A stretch of 64,000 nucleotides of DNA from Phocoena phocoena (GCF_963924675.1 NC_089230.1:3039001-3103000), one strand, 5' to 3'; positions 23,020-36,267 are shown, counted from the stretch's first letter. Notes: generated by a model not told the origin, from the sequence alone. Program-made: numbers and translations.

Positions 23020-23288
23020 TTGCTCTTTCCATCTTCTAAAGCCACATTCTTTGCATTACTTGACTCCTGACCCCTCCCTACATCTGCAAGACCAGCAGTG
23101 TATCACCTTCAAGTCAACTTCTGCCTCCCGGTCACAGGGTTCTTGTGATTACGTTTTAGACCCATCAAGATAATCCAGGATAAGATCCTTAACTTAATCC
23201 CATATGCAAAGTTCCTATCACCATATAAGGTAACAGTCACAGGTTGCAGGACTTGGATTTCTTTGGGGGGCATTATTCAGCTTACAAC
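23020..23288 (-). repeat. old LTR-like fragment
   Basis: 'cttgtgattacgttttag', 'ccatcaagataatccagg', 'gtcacaggttgcaggacttg' and 'ggggggcattattcagctta' follow the end of an MLT-like mammalian repeat read in antisense ('attcacaggttccgggg', 'ggccattattctgcc'). Confidence 0.5.
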
Positions 23289-23289
23289 G

Positions 23290-25655
23290 ACCATCCAGCT
23301 TGAGAACATTGACTTTTGTAGTAGACGCTATCCAACAACAGCAGTTTTTCAAGTACAAATAAAACATTTATCAAAAAAGACTATATTCTGGACCATAAAG
23401 CAAGTTTAAATAGATTTAAGAGAACTGAGAGCATAAAAGCATATTCTCCTTTCACAACAGCAAAATACCAGAAATTAATAACAAATTATATTGAAAATAT
23501 CCAAATATTTGGAGCCAGAACAACACATTCTAAATAACCATGGATAAAAGAAGTCACAAAGAAAATTTGAAAATACTTTAAATTGTATAAAAATGAAAGT
23601 ACAACATGCCAACATTTGTGGCAGTCACATAAAACTGTGCTTACAGAGTAATTTTTTAGCATTAAATGCTTATATCAGCAAAGAAGAAAGGTCTTAAATC
23701 AATCCTAAGCTTCAACTCTGAAAAATTAGGAAAGAAGGCAAGTTAAACCTAAGCAAGAAGAATGAAGAAAATGTTAAAGAGAATAGATCAGTGAGATAGA
23801 AAACCAGTAAAGAAAACCAGTGCAGCCAGAACTGTGTTATTTGAGAAGGTTGATGAAATTACTAAACTACAGTATAATCAGACTGATTAGAATAAAATAA
23901 AGAAGACAAAGTTGACCAAAATCAGATATGAGAGCAGGTCATCACTACAGAGCCTACAGGCATTGAGGGGATAATAAGGGAACTACTTTATTTCATAGGG
24001 ACTAATGTGTCAACTTACATGAAATAGATTCGTTACAGACAGGAGCTACCAAAGTCACTCAAGAAGAAATTGATAACCTGAATAGCTCTATAACTAGAAA
24101 GTAATTAAATTCTAGTTAAAAATATTTCCACAAAAACACCCCAAACAAGCAAAACCCTCCAGGCTCAGGTAGCTTCACTGGTGAATTCTATGATACACTT
24201 AAGGAAGGAATAGTACCAGTTGTACACAAATCCTTCCCGAACATGGTAGGAGTTGAGACGCTTCCTAACTCCACTTAGGAGGCCAGTATGACCCTGACAC
24301 CAAAAGCAGATCAATATACCTCATGATCAGAGACCTTAACCAAATGAATGCTGCCTGTTAAAAAATATAATACATCATAAATGGGTGGGTATGATTTCAT
24401 GAAAGTAAGGTTGATTTAACGTTTGAAAACTAATTAATATAATTCACCGTATCAAAGGACTAAAAAACCCCACTATATGATCATCTTAATAAATTTTAAA
24501 AAGATGTTTACAAAATTTACTATTCATTTTTAGTAAATAAAATTCTTGGAAAACTAGGCATATACATTAATTTTATCACATGATAAAGCACAGCGATAAA
24601 AAACCTACAGTAGCCAACATTGTACGTGATGGTGAAAGACTGAATGCTTTCCCCCTAAGATCTGAAACAAGGCAAGAAGACTCACTCTAGCCACTTCTAT
24701 TCAACATGATTTTCGAGGTCCTACACAGGCAAGGAAAAGAAAAAAAGAAGCATATAGATTGGAGAGGAAAAATTAAAGCTGGCTTTCTTCACAGACTACG
24801 TGATTGTCTACATAGAAAAATCCCCGAGAAACTATGAAAAAGCTACTAGAACTAATTAGTAAGGTTGCAGGTTACATGAGCCATACACAGAAATTAACTA
24901 TATTTCTGTACGCTAGCAATGACTGATTGGAAATTAACATTTAAGTGTGAGCATTTACATGAGCATCGAAACGTGAAATACTTAGGGATAAATTTAACAA
25001 AATGTGTCCAAAACCTCTATACTGTAAACTAAAAAAAACAAAAATAGTTGAAAAAAATTAAAGACCAAACAAGTGTAGAGAGATTCCATATTCACGGAAC
25101 AGAGGAATCAATATTGCTACGATGCTTCCTTTCCCAAAACTGACCTATGCTTTCAATGCAAATCCCAATCAAAACCCAGAAGGTATTTTGGTAGAAATCA
25201 ACAAGCTGATGCTAGACTTTATTGACAAATGCAAAGGACCTGGAAAATCCAAGGCAGTTTTTAAAAATTATGACAAAGTTGGAGGACTTACGCTGCTGAT
25301 TTCAGGGTTATTACAAACAAATTGTGGTGTACGTATGTAATAGAATTCTATCAGGCAGTATAAAGGAGCAAATCACTCCACCCGAACATGGCTGAATCCC
25401 AAAATCATGAAATTAAGCCAAGGAAACCAACCATGAAAGGCCACATACTGTTTGAGTCATCTCTATGAAATTCTAGAAAAAGCTGAACTGTGGTGACAGA
25501 GACCACATCGGTGGTCTGGGGGAGTTGGCATAGGGGTATGGGAACTTTTTGAGGTAGTAAAAAATTCTAATCATGATAAAAATCCATGAATTCTACACTT
25601 GAAACTGTTGAATTTCATTGTGTGTAAGTTACACCCCAATGGAGTTGATTTAAAA
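23290..25655 (+). mobile_element. old degraded L1: ORF2 3' half and 3' UTR
   Basis: It carries L1 ORF2 text, including 'tatattctggaccataaagc', 'ggctcaggtagcttcactgg', 'agaaattaactatatttctg' and 'aaatacttagggataaattt'. The open piece MLPFPKLTYAFNANPNQNPE lies at 25122-25181. A 3' UTR follows, ending near 'gttacaccccaatggag'. Frames are broken throughout, so no reverse transcriptase can be made. It belongs to an old L1M-type lineage. Confidence 0.85.
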
Positions 25656-25674
25656 AGTAAGGAATGCCCTCGTA

Positions 25675-26110
25675 AGAGGAGCACCAGTGCTACTGCAAGT
25701 CTCTACCCTAATCAGTGACCCCTAAGTGGTGCTATGTCCCCAGCAGCTATGCTCTATGGGGCTGGGGACAGGGCAGGAAGGACAGTGGTCCCACCACCAT
25801 CTTGATCCAGTGAATGATCCCAATCTCTCAGTGGAACGTGTTTGCAACGTTCTACAAGTCCTGGTTCCCAGAGGGCAGACATTTCTGAATTCCCATCTGG
25901 GGACACTATGAGAGTCCTATTAAAATTCAAGCTGTGGCTGTCACCCAGGTGTTTCAGGGTCCTGGTACCAAGAAAGCAGCAGGCAAGGAAAGAGGAGCTG
26001 AGCTGGCCTCTGGGAATTGATGGATCTTCGGGAAGAGCGAGGCTGTGGCTTCTCGTGGGGAGGGAAAGAGTGTATTTGTTGTTCAGACGAGCCACTCGTG
26101 CTCCTATGCT
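25675..26110 (+). mobile_element. possible ERVL-type internal remnant
   Basis: The stretch 'gtggctgtcacccaggtgtt', 'ggtaccaagaaagcagcagg', 'gaattgatggatcttcggg' resembles a piece of the internal (pol 3') part of ERVL-class endogenous retroviruses as I remember them. It is short, diverged and has no LTR beside it. No functional protein is present. Confidence 0.35.
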
Positions 26111-26303
26111 CAGCTCTTAAATTGAAAAAGATTAATCTCAAACTTACAAAAAAGTTGCAATTCAGAAAATACACAGGATGGTTTTTCCCTGCATCTATGG
26201 AGAGTAATTTGCCAAACTGATGCCCTGTTACCCCCTAATACTTTAGTGTGTATTTCCTAAATATAAGGGTATTTTCCCACATACCCACAATACGGCCATT
26301 TAA

Positions 26304-26606
26304 AAAATAATTAGAGTTGATTTACAATGTTGTGCTAGTTTCTGGCGTGCAGTGAAGTGATTCAGTTACACATACCTACATATATTCTTTTTCATATTAT
26401 TTTCCATTGTATGTTATTACAAGATATTGAGTAGAGTCCCCTGTGCTAGACAGTAAGTCCTTATTGTTTATCTATCAATATTTTACATATAGTAGTTTGT
26501 ACCTGCTAATTCCAAACTCCTAATTTATCCTGCCCCCCTTCCCCTTTGGTAACCATAAGTTTGTTTTCTACGTCTGTGAGTCTGTTTTCTATTTCGTAAA
26601 TAAAAA
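26304..26606 (-). mobile_element. L1 3' UTR fragment, antisense
   Basis: 'agtgaagtgattcagttaca', 'tccattgtatgttattaca', 'gtcccctgtgctagacagta' and 'cgtctgtgagtctgttttc' are the reverse complement of the cetartiodactyl L1 3' UTR, the same class as the element at 5.8-6.4 kb. No target duplication is evident. Confidence 0.85.
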
Positions 26607-27079
26607 CAGCGACACACGCCTTCTACCCGATCTGCAGACCTCAGTCAAGTTCCACCAGGGCAAGCTTGTTGGTGACAGTTGCAGCCCTCGTGAGGTGGCA
26701 TTTTAGTGGCAGATTCAGAGCCAACGATGCAGCTGTGGTGCGGGCTTGGGAACCCCAGCTCAGGGCTGTTAGCTCCCTGACCCTCGAATCAATCACTTCA
26801 TTTTTGATCTTCCTTCCCTCTCCTCCCTTTTCCTCTCTCAGCATTTCCAGCGCTATAGGACTAAATTCCTCTAGGCTTGAAATACCTACAGTAGCTTCTG
26901 TTATCTCGAACGGATCCTGGCTGGTATGCAGATTTAAAGGATAAAAGAAAAAAGGTTTGGCTGCAAACTTTGGTGGTACTCATGAGACCCTACAAAGTCC
27001 AGGGCTCCGTGGATCCTTTCATCTGTCCCCGTGGTTTTCATTAGGTTTACCCGTGAAGATCTCAGTTCTCTTCTGCTCC
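26607..27079. other. unique sequence, nothing recognised
   Basis: No gene or repeat is recognised between the L1 piece and the next old repeat. Confidence 0.4.
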
Positions 27080-27400
27080 CAGGCACTTTCCCACCCACTT
27101 TGAACTTAGCAGTGACCATGTCACTTGCTTTGACAAGAGCCATGTGTCACTTCAAGGAAGAAGGCTGAAGAGTCACTGCAGACCCTCCACGGCCCTTTTC
27201 CTCGCCCAGCTACGGTGCAAGCACGTGCTAAGTTCCGTCCCCGCTGAGCTAGTTCCTAAGTGACCACAGTGAGTAAAGACCCGCCACCTACACACAGTGA
27301 ACAAGAGGCATGAGCAGGAAATACATACTGCTGTTCCAAGCCACTTAGCAACAGGAGCGGTTTGTCACCGCAGCATAGCCAAGACCACTGACGCACACAG
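27080..27400 (+). repeat. old LTR-like interspersed repeat
   Basis: 'gccatgtgtcacttcaagg', 'cacagtgaacaagaggcatg', 'agcaggaaatacatactgct' and 'tccaagccacttagcaacag' followed by 'tgtcaccgcagcatagcc' resemble a widespread mammalian repeat ('atgagcaagaaataaacc', 'gtaagccactgagatttgg', 'ttactgcagcataacc'). The family name is not assigned. Confidence 0.45.
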
Positions 27401-28134
27401 TCAGGCTGCACCTGACCTTTCCCGGGGGCTGCTTCCGACCGGAGCACTAATATGTTTGGACTGGGCTGCAGGAATCGGCGCAGGGTTTGGTGAGGGATCC
27501 TTGATTGAAGAGTGGAATTCCCACCTCCTAGAGGTTTGTCTCCCTCTCTACATTTCTGGCCCCCACACTGGCATAAGGAAACTGTACCATCGAGGACACC
27601 TTCTCGGGGTAATGGATTTCCCTGAGGCCAGAGAGGCCTTCCCTGGGCACGTTGCAGGCTTGTTTCTTTGTTGCTGTTTGACTTTTGTTCTTTACCATAG
27701 AAGAGCTTTTGTTACTTATTTTGAGTGATTTTAAATTTTAAATAAAGAATTCAACATTGAGGAATGCATCATGACATAAAATAATCAATAACCGATCATT
27801 CAGGTCTCTTCGTGCATTTAATGATTACACATGTTTACTCCGGCCTCATAAAAATGATGAGTTTGACGGACTCTAGTTAAGATCATCTTTGAGGAGACAG
27901 AGGGGCGTGTGTCCTGTTGGTTACACCAAGCTCTTTCCAATCCCAGGGGTGTGTGGATCCTGAAATCCCTGTGACACTGCTTCCCCCATTCTTCCTGCCA
28001 CTAACCCCTACTCAGATAAAACCTTCTGTCTTAGACAACTTAAATAAGCCCGCATTCACTTTCAGTCCTCCTATGGTATTTTTTCTTCTTAATCTCAACA
28101 AATTGGCCATCGTTTATTTCCCTTCACGGTGACA
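27401..28134. other. unique sequence, nothing recognised
   Basis: A 143-residue + frame at 27297-27728 overlaps the old repeat and has no domain. I do not call a gene. Confidence 0.4.
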
Positions 28135-28285
28135 TGTTTAATGTCTATATCCACACTAGATTGTAAAGACCAAGAAGAGAGGGACCACGACAGCAGAAAA
28201 TAGCTCGCCATGGTATCTTCATCACCGAGAGCACTCCCTGGCACACGGTAATTGCTCAACCTGTATTTTGTTGAATAATTTAGCT
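28135..28285 (+). repeat. L2 3' end fragment
   Basis: 'actagattgtaaagaccaag', 'gagggaccacgacagcag', 'ctccctggcacacggtaatt' and 'gttgaataatttagctg' follow the 3' end of the ancient LINE L2 ('gactgtaagctcc', 'gcctggcacatagtagg', 'ttgttgaatga'). Confidence 0.75.
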
Positions 28286-28344
28286 GATTAATGAAAAGGC
28301 AGGACATACTCATTCCCTTGTGCCTCTGTTCATCACTTAACATT

Positions 28345-28450
28345 GCAATACAACTTAGCAGCTGTGTGGCTTTGGATGAGTTATATAACCTCTCTGAGCC
28401 TCGATTTCCTCCTCTGTAAGATGGGAATAATAATAATACCTACATCTAAT
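28345..28450 (+). repeat. MIR SINE core fragment
   Basis: 'ttagcagctgtgtggctttg', 'gagttatataacctctctga', 'gcctcgatttcctcctctgt' and 'aagatgggaataataataat' match the MIR core in order, on the + strand. Confidence 0.85.
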
Positions 28451-31199
28451 TGGCTTTCTTTTTCCTGCCCAGGATATGAACACACATCCTTTTGGACAGT
28501 AATGGCTTATATTATGAGTCTTGGTGGAGGCAACCCGCCTCCCCCCAGAAAAGCCCACAACCCTGGCAGCAAAGACAAGAGCACATAACCTAAGCCCACC
28601 AATCAGATGCTCTCAGCCAAGCTGCTGAATCCCAAGGGAGGGTCACAAAGACGGAAGGTGGGTCAGGATGGACAGCAGAAGGGGGTCTTAAGCGGACCTC
28701 CTTCTTGGAGGTGACATTTGCCCCATCCCCGAACCTCGACTGGTTTCTGCTCATTGAGCCTTTTTTCCCAGTCTTCTCGTAGCTTTTATAAAATACATAG
28801 TATGCATCCAAAGTATTCCCTTTCTGTACGTTAGGCACTTGATTTTTATGAGTAACGGCCAGGACCCCTGACCATGTGAGACTTGTGAGGGATCCATTAC
28901 ACGATCATGCCAGGAGCACCGTAACTTGGTGTCTGATAAATGCTCGGTACATGTTAGCTTCTGTGTTATCCACAGGCTGCTCTGCCTAGAAATCCCTCCT
29001 AGACACCAAGTGAATAAAGAGGATAGCCCTGCATGTACTGTCTCACTTTTAATTATACAAATGGGACAAAATGGCATGGCTGAGACTGTTTACCTGCAGA
29101 GCCACGGTAAACATTCCATTTTCCATGTGTCTATTTACGCAATCAATACAGTCATTCAGTAAATATTTACAGATGTCTTCTATGTGTGACGCCCCATGCT
29201 ACTAGTCAATGGGAAGCGAAGCAAACAAGAAAGAAGAAAAAGAAGAAAAGGAAAGAAAGACAAAGAACTGGTGGGGATGGTGACCCGTGACACATCTGGG
29301 AGAGGTCTGTAGCACCCGAATGGATTCTGGTGACGTCCACCCCGGGCAGCAGCCTCATTAGCTGATGACATCTGGTCTGGGAAACAAAGCGCTCGGCCCA
29401 GAATCACCTCTGGAGGAGCCTGGCGTCCACACGAGCACAGGGTGCTGCTTCCTTACTTTGCACAGCTGGAGAACGCAGTCATGCAGTCCACTTCCTCCTA
29501 GAGATGTAGCGAAGAAAAATACGATCATAAACAGATAGCTGCTCAAAAGTTCTCAGATGAAAGTTATTCTAGGTTGCATGTGATCATCATTGTTACTAAT
29601 ATTAAAAATAACGATGTACAGTTATGATATAAAGATGGACATTTTTGTCCTAACCTCAAATTACTCATTCCTAATTCTCTGGCTGATGATGAAGAAAACG
29701 TTTCTTTCCTCTCTAAACAAAATTCGGTGGACACACACACACAAAATGCCTTGCCATTTTATGGTAAATCTTTACAAGATAGTTTTATTTAAAGCCCTTT
29801 GCTTTTGGGAAACTGAGGAGGAAGTATGTTATAGGTTATGTTCTCTCCTGAGAAAAATAAGATCTTCAAAGGTAGTTTCCAGTTTACATTTCAGCATTTA
29901 ACTGAATTCCAACAGAAATATAGCTAATATCACTCCAGGTGTCACCGGCCAGGACTCTGCCCAGCGTCTGAGACCTGGTTCCCAGGACAAAGCCACGGTT
30001 TTACTTTATCTAAGACGAGGAAGAAATACAATCTTAAAGGAGGGAAGGACTTTAAATATGATCTGGCCCAGCTGCTTCACTTTACAGGTGGTGAACACAA
30101 TGCCCAAAGATAGGAAGCAGCCCCCCCGACCAGTCCCCAAGTAACAGCCGAGGCCGCTCTCCTCTCCTCCTCCGCTCGTGCTCCGTCACCTCCTGGTTCC
30201 GACTTCTGTCCCTTCTCGTTCACATCTCCTTCCCCTCAGGTGGGGCCGGTTGCACCAGAGGAACTTCCTGTGGAAAACGTGCACGGGTTTGGGGTTTGTT
30301 CCGTGTCCTCTCCTCAGCAGCTGGCGTTAGCCTTTTTGCTAACGCAGTGTCCTAAACCAGTCTCCTCACTTATCAGATTAGCTTCCCTGGTCTTTTTTTC
30401 TCCATGCACCAAAGCAAGTGACAGAGCTTTGATTCCCTGGCTAGTCCCTGGTTTGCCCCCTCTGAGGAACACCACTGACCTAAGTGGGTGGAAAATTGCT
30501 ACCCCGTTGTCCATCATGCATTAGACAAAGATCATGACACCTGGAACCATTGCTTAATTTCCACTTATTGATACTTCTAAGACAACACAAGGGTCCCTCA
30601 CATGTTTAGCTGCTTTAGGAAGACGACCTGTACAGTCATCAGTCTTCCTGAAGTAGTCTGATCAGAAACAATTTGAAAGGGACTACCTCCACTTCGGCTG
30701 TTTCACCAGAGGTGGAAATTCCAGGACCACCCTTACACGGCGCTCAGAAAAAAAATTCTCTGCACCTTTCACCAAAAAGTCCTCTGCTACACGTTTACTG
30801 TCAGCAGGTTTTCCAGGATGCTCTCTGCCTTTGATGCTAAGCTCCCCTGGCTGAAGAGTCAGCTCCATAAACTCACTGGGGAACGTGTCCTCTGCGTACA
30901 CCAGAAACCAAGCATCCCTAAACGTGGGAGTGAAGGAAGGAGGAAAATAAGTTGGATTAGTTTCTGGTAAGGATATTATTCCTGGGGACAGAATATACGC
31001 GAACACCCAAATCATGAGTTTGCTTTTATCTATGACAGCTGTGTGTGCTATAATACACAATAAATATTTGATCTTCTGGTCCCTGGCACACAGCTCCGAT
31101 AAGCCTTCGGATTCCCCGAGTGCTGAGTGCCTCGTGTGTGCTAGTGAGATGTGTCTCGGCCCTTAGATAGCTTCAGGATGGAGCTGGTTGCCAGAAAGA
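28451..31199. other. unique sequence without recognised genes
   Basis: About 2.7 kb. Open frames are short and lack motifs. A short perfect CA run at 29731-29743 is the only simple repeat that stands out. Confidence 0.4.
29731..29743. repeat. short CA microsatellite
   Basis: Six or so CA units in a row. Confidence 0.75.
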
Positions 31200-31735
31200 C
31201 CACAATTAGAGGGATGGAACCTTCAGACCCACACCGCCCTCACCTCCAGGGAGGGGAGAGCGGCTGGAGATTGAGTTAATCACCAACAGAGAGTGATTTA
31301 ATGAACCACACCTACACAGTGAAACCTCCACTAAAAAAACCCTAAACAACAGGGTTTGGAGAGATTCTGAGCATATTCTTGTGCTGGGAGGGCGGTGCAT
31401 GCAGCTCCACCAAAGCGCCTGTGTTGGGACCCTTCTGCACCTTGTCCTATGTAGCTCTTCATCTGGTCATTCCTCTGTATCCCTTATAACAAACCAATGG
31501 TAGTAAGTAACCATCTTCCTGAGTTCTGTGAGCCATTCCAGTAAATAACCGAACCTGAGGAGGGAGCCATGGGAACCTCCTGACTTATGGCCTGATGGTC
31601 AGAAGGGGGACCAGTCTTGTGGGACTGAGCCATTAACTTAGGAGCTCTGCAGTAACGCCGGGCGGTTAGCGCCAGAATTGATGTGAATTGTAGGACACCC
31701 AGTTACTGTGCAGAGAGAATTTGATGGTATATAAA
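31200..31735 (+). mobile_element. old ERVL-like LTR
   Basis: 'ccctaaacaacagggtttgg', 'gttctgtgagccattcc', 'gtaaataaccgaacctgagg', 'ggagccatgggaacctcc', then 'ttgatgtgaattgtaggaca' and 'cacccagttactgtg' match in order an old mammalian LTR that I know ('cctgagttctgtgagcc', 'gtgggaacctcc', 'aattgtaggacacccagc'). There is no internal viral sequence beside it. The subfamily is not determined. Confidence 0.5.
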
Positions 31736-33564
31736 AAAAAACCCTATACATTTGGGGTCAGAGGGTTGTGAGTAAACACAGCTCACGCCATATACAGCAC
31801 GTAGCCTAGATATTCCACTCTTAGATGTCTACTCTAGAGGTACCTTCTGTGCAGGATATAGAAAGCTGCTAAGATCAATCTCATCTTATTAATAAGAGAA
31901 AACTAGATAATCTACACATCATAACTGTTCATCACGCTGAATTTGCAAGGCAACCATTTCACCTGAATTCCACAGACAAACACTTCCAAGGAACGATGGG
32001 CACGTGGACGGCTTTGCTTTAGGAGAGCAGGGGAGAAAGATGGTTTCCAGACAAGGGGGAGGAGAAATCACCTAGATGTCACCAAAGTGCTAAAAGCCAA
32101 GGGTGGCCAGTGGGCAGCGTGGAACAGCTGGGTGTCTCCAGGCGCAAAGGTGCCTGTGCTCACTGGGCGGCCCTTTGGCAGGGCCTCCCCTTCTGCCCGG
32201 CAGGCAGGGGAAGAGCGGCAGGTGCTGAGGGAGAGGCGCACAGCTCTGCCTACTTCCCGGATCCTTTTCTCTTAAAAACAAAAGTCTCAAGTCGCAGGAA
32301 GAGAAGCAGAAAACTGTCACCTCCAGGACACAAGCGAAGATCTGTGACAGCCAGGGAAGGGAGAAGAGACGTTTTCTACTCCTGGATAAGGGGCAACCCT
32401 AGGAAACGAATACATGTGGCAAAGTATCAGGCACCTAGTAGATCTGCAGTAAACTAGGTAAATAGCTAGGTGTTCTCCCACATTCAGAGGCGATTTCCGA
32501 AGCCTGTGCCACAGGGAATCTTTGACATAAAATTTTTACGTTGTACAGGCAATTCCATATGACTTTCAAATGTAAGCGTGAGATGTTTTTATCTCCTGAG
32601 GATGCCGTGGTGCTTTTCCATTTTCTAGTACTACTTTTTGATCTAATTGTTAGTGAATATGTTCCTTTCTCTCAGACTATAAAGAGCTGAAAAAGAGGGA
32701 GGAATGAGTGTAATGTCTATTTCAGTCAAGGACAGACATACACAGCAATAGCTCTGCTGGTGTATTTGATTGACTCATATAACAACCTTAGGGAACTCAA
32801 GACAATTCTCTAGAAAAAGGACTTTGAAATACTGAAACCAGAATGTCCACAGGTCCTGGATCGAGCAGTGAAGCCAGGACCCCACCTGCCAAGCAGACCC
32901 CCGTAGCCGGCACCCACGCTCCACACCACACGGCCGCTGCACCCTCTGTTTCTCTCGGGCCTTATTCTGCAATAGCTGGTTCTTAAAAACTGATCTAAAC
33001 ACTGAATATAAAAGAACCCACTAATCTAAAGAAATAGAAGGAAGCTGTGTCAATCAGAGCAAATCCTTAAGATTCTAAATTCTCCAAGGACCCTAAAACA
33101 TCCCCAGAAGGGGCAGTGTCATGAAGCCAAGAAACTCAGACTGAACAGACGTTCCTTTGAGCAAAACTTATCCAGTGGATGTAGTTTGTTTGTTTCTTTC
33201 TCATCTCTTCTTACAAAATCGAATGTGTATATGTGCACACTTCTGTGGAGAATAGGAATATAAAATACGACTTCCTTTGTTTTCAAAAATATTGATGATT
33301 TCCTGATCTGAATATTTTTTTCTAGGTCTAGTAGGAAAACCAAGAGATTTTGGAAGTCAAGAGTTGCTAAATTTTATAAAGTTTAAATTCTTAAAATTCT
33401 GTTTTCAACCAAAAATGTAAAGCATTTTGAGATACATTTATTATTTCTAACTTTATTTTTAATAAACCATTGTTTCATATTTAATGAATCATTTGATTAA
33501 AAATCAAGAAGGGTCTGTATCTACATGTTATCTTTCAGAGGATTTAACTGTGAAAATGAGTTAT
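31736..33564. other. unique sequence without recognised genes
   Basis: No recognised exon or mobile element. Overlapping frames at 32.1-32.45 kb lie in a locally GC-rich patch on both strands and have no motif. Confidence 0.4.
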
Positions 33565-33672
33565 TGATCTGGAAAACAATAATATTTGATCCATACCTCA
33601 CACCATAAACAAAAATCTAATCCAGATGGATTAAGAACTTAAACGTCAAAAGCAAAACTTTAAAACTGTCCC
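33565..33672 (+). mobile_element. L1 ORF2 fragment, left part
   Basis: 'atacctcacaccataaacaa' and 'ccagatggattaagaactta' are L1 ORF2 text. The element resumes after about 280 unrelated bases. Confidence 0.75.
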
Positions 33673-33955
33673 TGTCATTTGCCTGCTTTTTCTCAGGTCA
33701 ATTCCCTCCTCCTTCCAAGTTCTTCTTTTTTGTTCCTCGAGGCCGAGGGATGTTTGCGAACTTTTGATGCGGTTGATCTCTGGGCTGTCTTATGCTCCTA
33801 AATATCTTTTCAACTCTTTCAACATCTTTGTAAGGAGTTCCCCATTTAACATGCCCTCTCTTGAGCTACCTGACAGGCACTCCTCTATACTGACTCCACC
33901 TGGTTGACTGACACAAACTCTAAAAAGAAAAAATAAGAGACAATCTTTATTCTAT
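33673..33955. other. insert between two L1 fragments
   Basis: It is not L1-like. The end 'ctgactccacctggttgac' suggests an old repeat, but I cannot name it. Confidence 0.4.
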
Positions 33956-34335
33956 GATGTTAAAACAGGACTTTTGTTTACCAAATGAGACCTTAAAGAA
34001 GGTGAAAGTGAGCTAAAAAGTGGGAGAATGTATTTGTAAAGTGTAACCAACAGAGAATCGATATAAAGAGTATTTAATAACTCATACTAATCAATAAAAA
34101 AATGGAAAATCCAACAGGCAAATGGGTAAAAATACAGAAGCAGACACACAGAGGCTAAGAGTCATGTGAAGAGCTGCTCCGTGTCACTAGTCATCAGGGA
34201 AATGCAAATCAAGGTCATGGTAAGAGACCCTTTTATATCCACGTGATTGACAGAATCAATCAGATGATCAGTTCAGCAGACACTTATATCTTACTCATGA
34301 GAGTGTGCATTTGGAAAACAGTTTGCCTACCCCAG
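33956..34335 (+). mobile_element. L1 ORF2 fragment, right part
   Basis: 'tactaatcaataaaaaaatg', 'catgtgaagagctgctccgt' and 'gtcatcagggaaatgcaaat' followed by 'caaggtcatggtaagagacc' continue L1 ORF2 downstream of the piece at 33565. All frames are broken. Confidence 0.75.
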
Positions 34336-34805
34336 CGATTTCACACATGTTCTCTAATTGCCAGGAATTTCTTGTTTCATTTTCCCCTGGGATAAATCTG
34401 GCATATGCACTGAAAACTTCCTGAAGTTTAGATCTCTAATTTGGTATAATTTAGAAAACATACACCTTCTGGGCTTTCGGCTGTCTGATTTCCTGTGGAA
34501 CATTCAGAATAATGATATTAACAAACTTGAAGTAAGATTCAAAATTGTGTGACACTTGGGGAAAAGCAAGTTCCTACTGCAAGGTATTATCGTTGTTATT
34601 TTAGTTGTTATCGTTATTGTTTTCTGAAGTGTTGTAAGGTTTTGTCCTTTGGGAATCTTGCAAAATTTCAATCCTTTTGGAATGATCTTAAAGATCTAAG
34701 TTTGACAAAAGTGCTTTGGTTGCTCGAAGAGAAGGAAGACAGATATTTTTAGATATTGATGGAGAATTTGGAAAGTGTATCTCAAGAAGTTTTCCCAAAC
34801 ATCAT
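34336..34805. other. unique sequence, nothing recognised
   Basis: AT-rich with no recognised feature. Confidence 0.4.
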
Positions 34806-35135
34806 GAAAGAGACCTTGTCGCTAGACAAGGAGGCCGGTAGACAGGTGGCCCACACGCCTCCTAGCCTAGTAAGCCAGAGTCCATGCACTTGAACTGGAG
34901 AACAATGGATCCCAAGCAGCCAATGGGCTTTCCCAAATAAGGCAACCACTTGGGCTGTAGCCGGTCAATGGTTTCCTTGCTTTCCTTCTGCAACTTCTCT
35001 ATAAAAACCTCCCCCCTGGCTCCTGTCAGTAGAGGCTCCTAACCACTTTCCATTTTGTGCTGCCCGCGTGGATGGATGTTTGCTCAAACAAACCCTTAAA
35101 ACTTTAACGTGCCTCAATCTGCCTTTTTCCAGGCC
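34806..35135 (+). mobile_element. solo LTR of an old ERV1-like element
   Basis: It contains a TATA box (TATAAAAA at 35000-35007), then 'gtcagtagaggctcctaacc', 'ccattttgtgctgcccg' and 'tttgctcaaacaaaccctt'. That order is typical of a class I retroviral LTR (promoter, R region, polyadenylation region). No gag, pol or env sequence is present nearby, so it is a solo LTR. Family name not assigned. Confidence 0.5.
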
Positions 35136-36253
35136 CTTCTTTGTCACTGTTTGAGAGATGTTAGAAAACTTTAAAACGCTTTTCATCATTATGGCTCTGT
35201 GGCTGATGCTTCTCGGAGTGAGACCTGCACCAAGGTGGCCGCAGGCAGGGTAAGCCTGAGCTACAGATCCACACGAGAGAGAATCAGAGCTGACCCAGAA
35301 CTGGGGACCTGCTGCCAACTGATGGAATCGAGTGTGGTCAGATGTTGAACTTAGCAGACAGGCCTTCAAAGCAGCAGTCCAAATAAATATGTTCAAAATA
35401 ATAAAGGGGAAGTTTATACTCTTAAAGGGAATTGACAAACTCAAGTATAATGGCAATGGTTGAGCACCAACTATGGGTTCTGATTTTTCCTTCTCGAAGG
35501 TGTTGTTGCTGGTGTCTTTATTGTAGCTTGTCTAAACTAAATCTGTGGAATCAGTTTTCCCCACGGTGTCTTGGCTGAGTTTTTTATTCTTGTTTTCATT
35601 TTTAAGTGCGGTGCCCCAGGGGTCATCAACGTGGAGCTCAGTGGTCAGCCGATGACCGCTGAGCTCCGACAGCCGAGCCAGCAGGGCTTCCACTATCTGC
35701 CAACAGATGGGAGTGTGATGTGGAAAGCACATTCAGGTCTGTCCTGGCTCTAGCCTTCAGTGGGCCCCTTTGCGTCTCCTCTGTGTGTCTGTGTAGGGTC
35801 ACGGTCAGCTGCTAGATAGCTTGTGTCTCTCCAGGTTCCCCCATGGAGCTGTCTCGTTTCCTGGATCACCCTGCCGTTTCCTGGCTAGTCTGCTTGTGTG
35901 TTGCTTGTCCTGTCAGGACTACAGCCTCAGGCTAGCTGACCGTTTCTCCTCCCAATGTGTTTGCCGCTAAGATCTCCACTGTTACTGACAATACCACTGG
36001 GGGTAGGGTTGTTGTTTGCTTGCGTTTTGCACTCCATTCCAAATCAAGTGAGTCTCCTTTAGCAGCAAAGATGCTGGCTTCCATTGCCTGCCCCAAACTG
36101 GTACAACTGCCTCACTGATACAGTGGAGAGGGATGGGATCAGCCACAGGCACAGACCCTTCGGTCTCCCGCTACTATTATCTGAGCTTCTCTAGGCTTTC
36201 ATGAATTACCACTTCTCAATTTGTCATATGTTTTTGGTCAATTGTTAGAACCA
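35136..36253. other. unique sequence, nothing recognised
   Basis: No gene is recognised. An open frame at 35571-35753 with the opposite frame at 35532-35732 shows no motif. Confidence 0.4.
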
Positions 36254-36267
36254 TGAAGTTGTTTTTT

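Noticed and set aside
25122..25340. 72-codon frame MLPFPKLTYAFNANPNQ...
   Set aside because: It is a surviving stretch of L1 ORF2 in a broken element, not a separate gene.
34806..35135. Possible intact endogenous retrovirus around the LTR
   Set aside because: No gag, pol or env text on either side and no second LTR, so only a solo LTR is supported.
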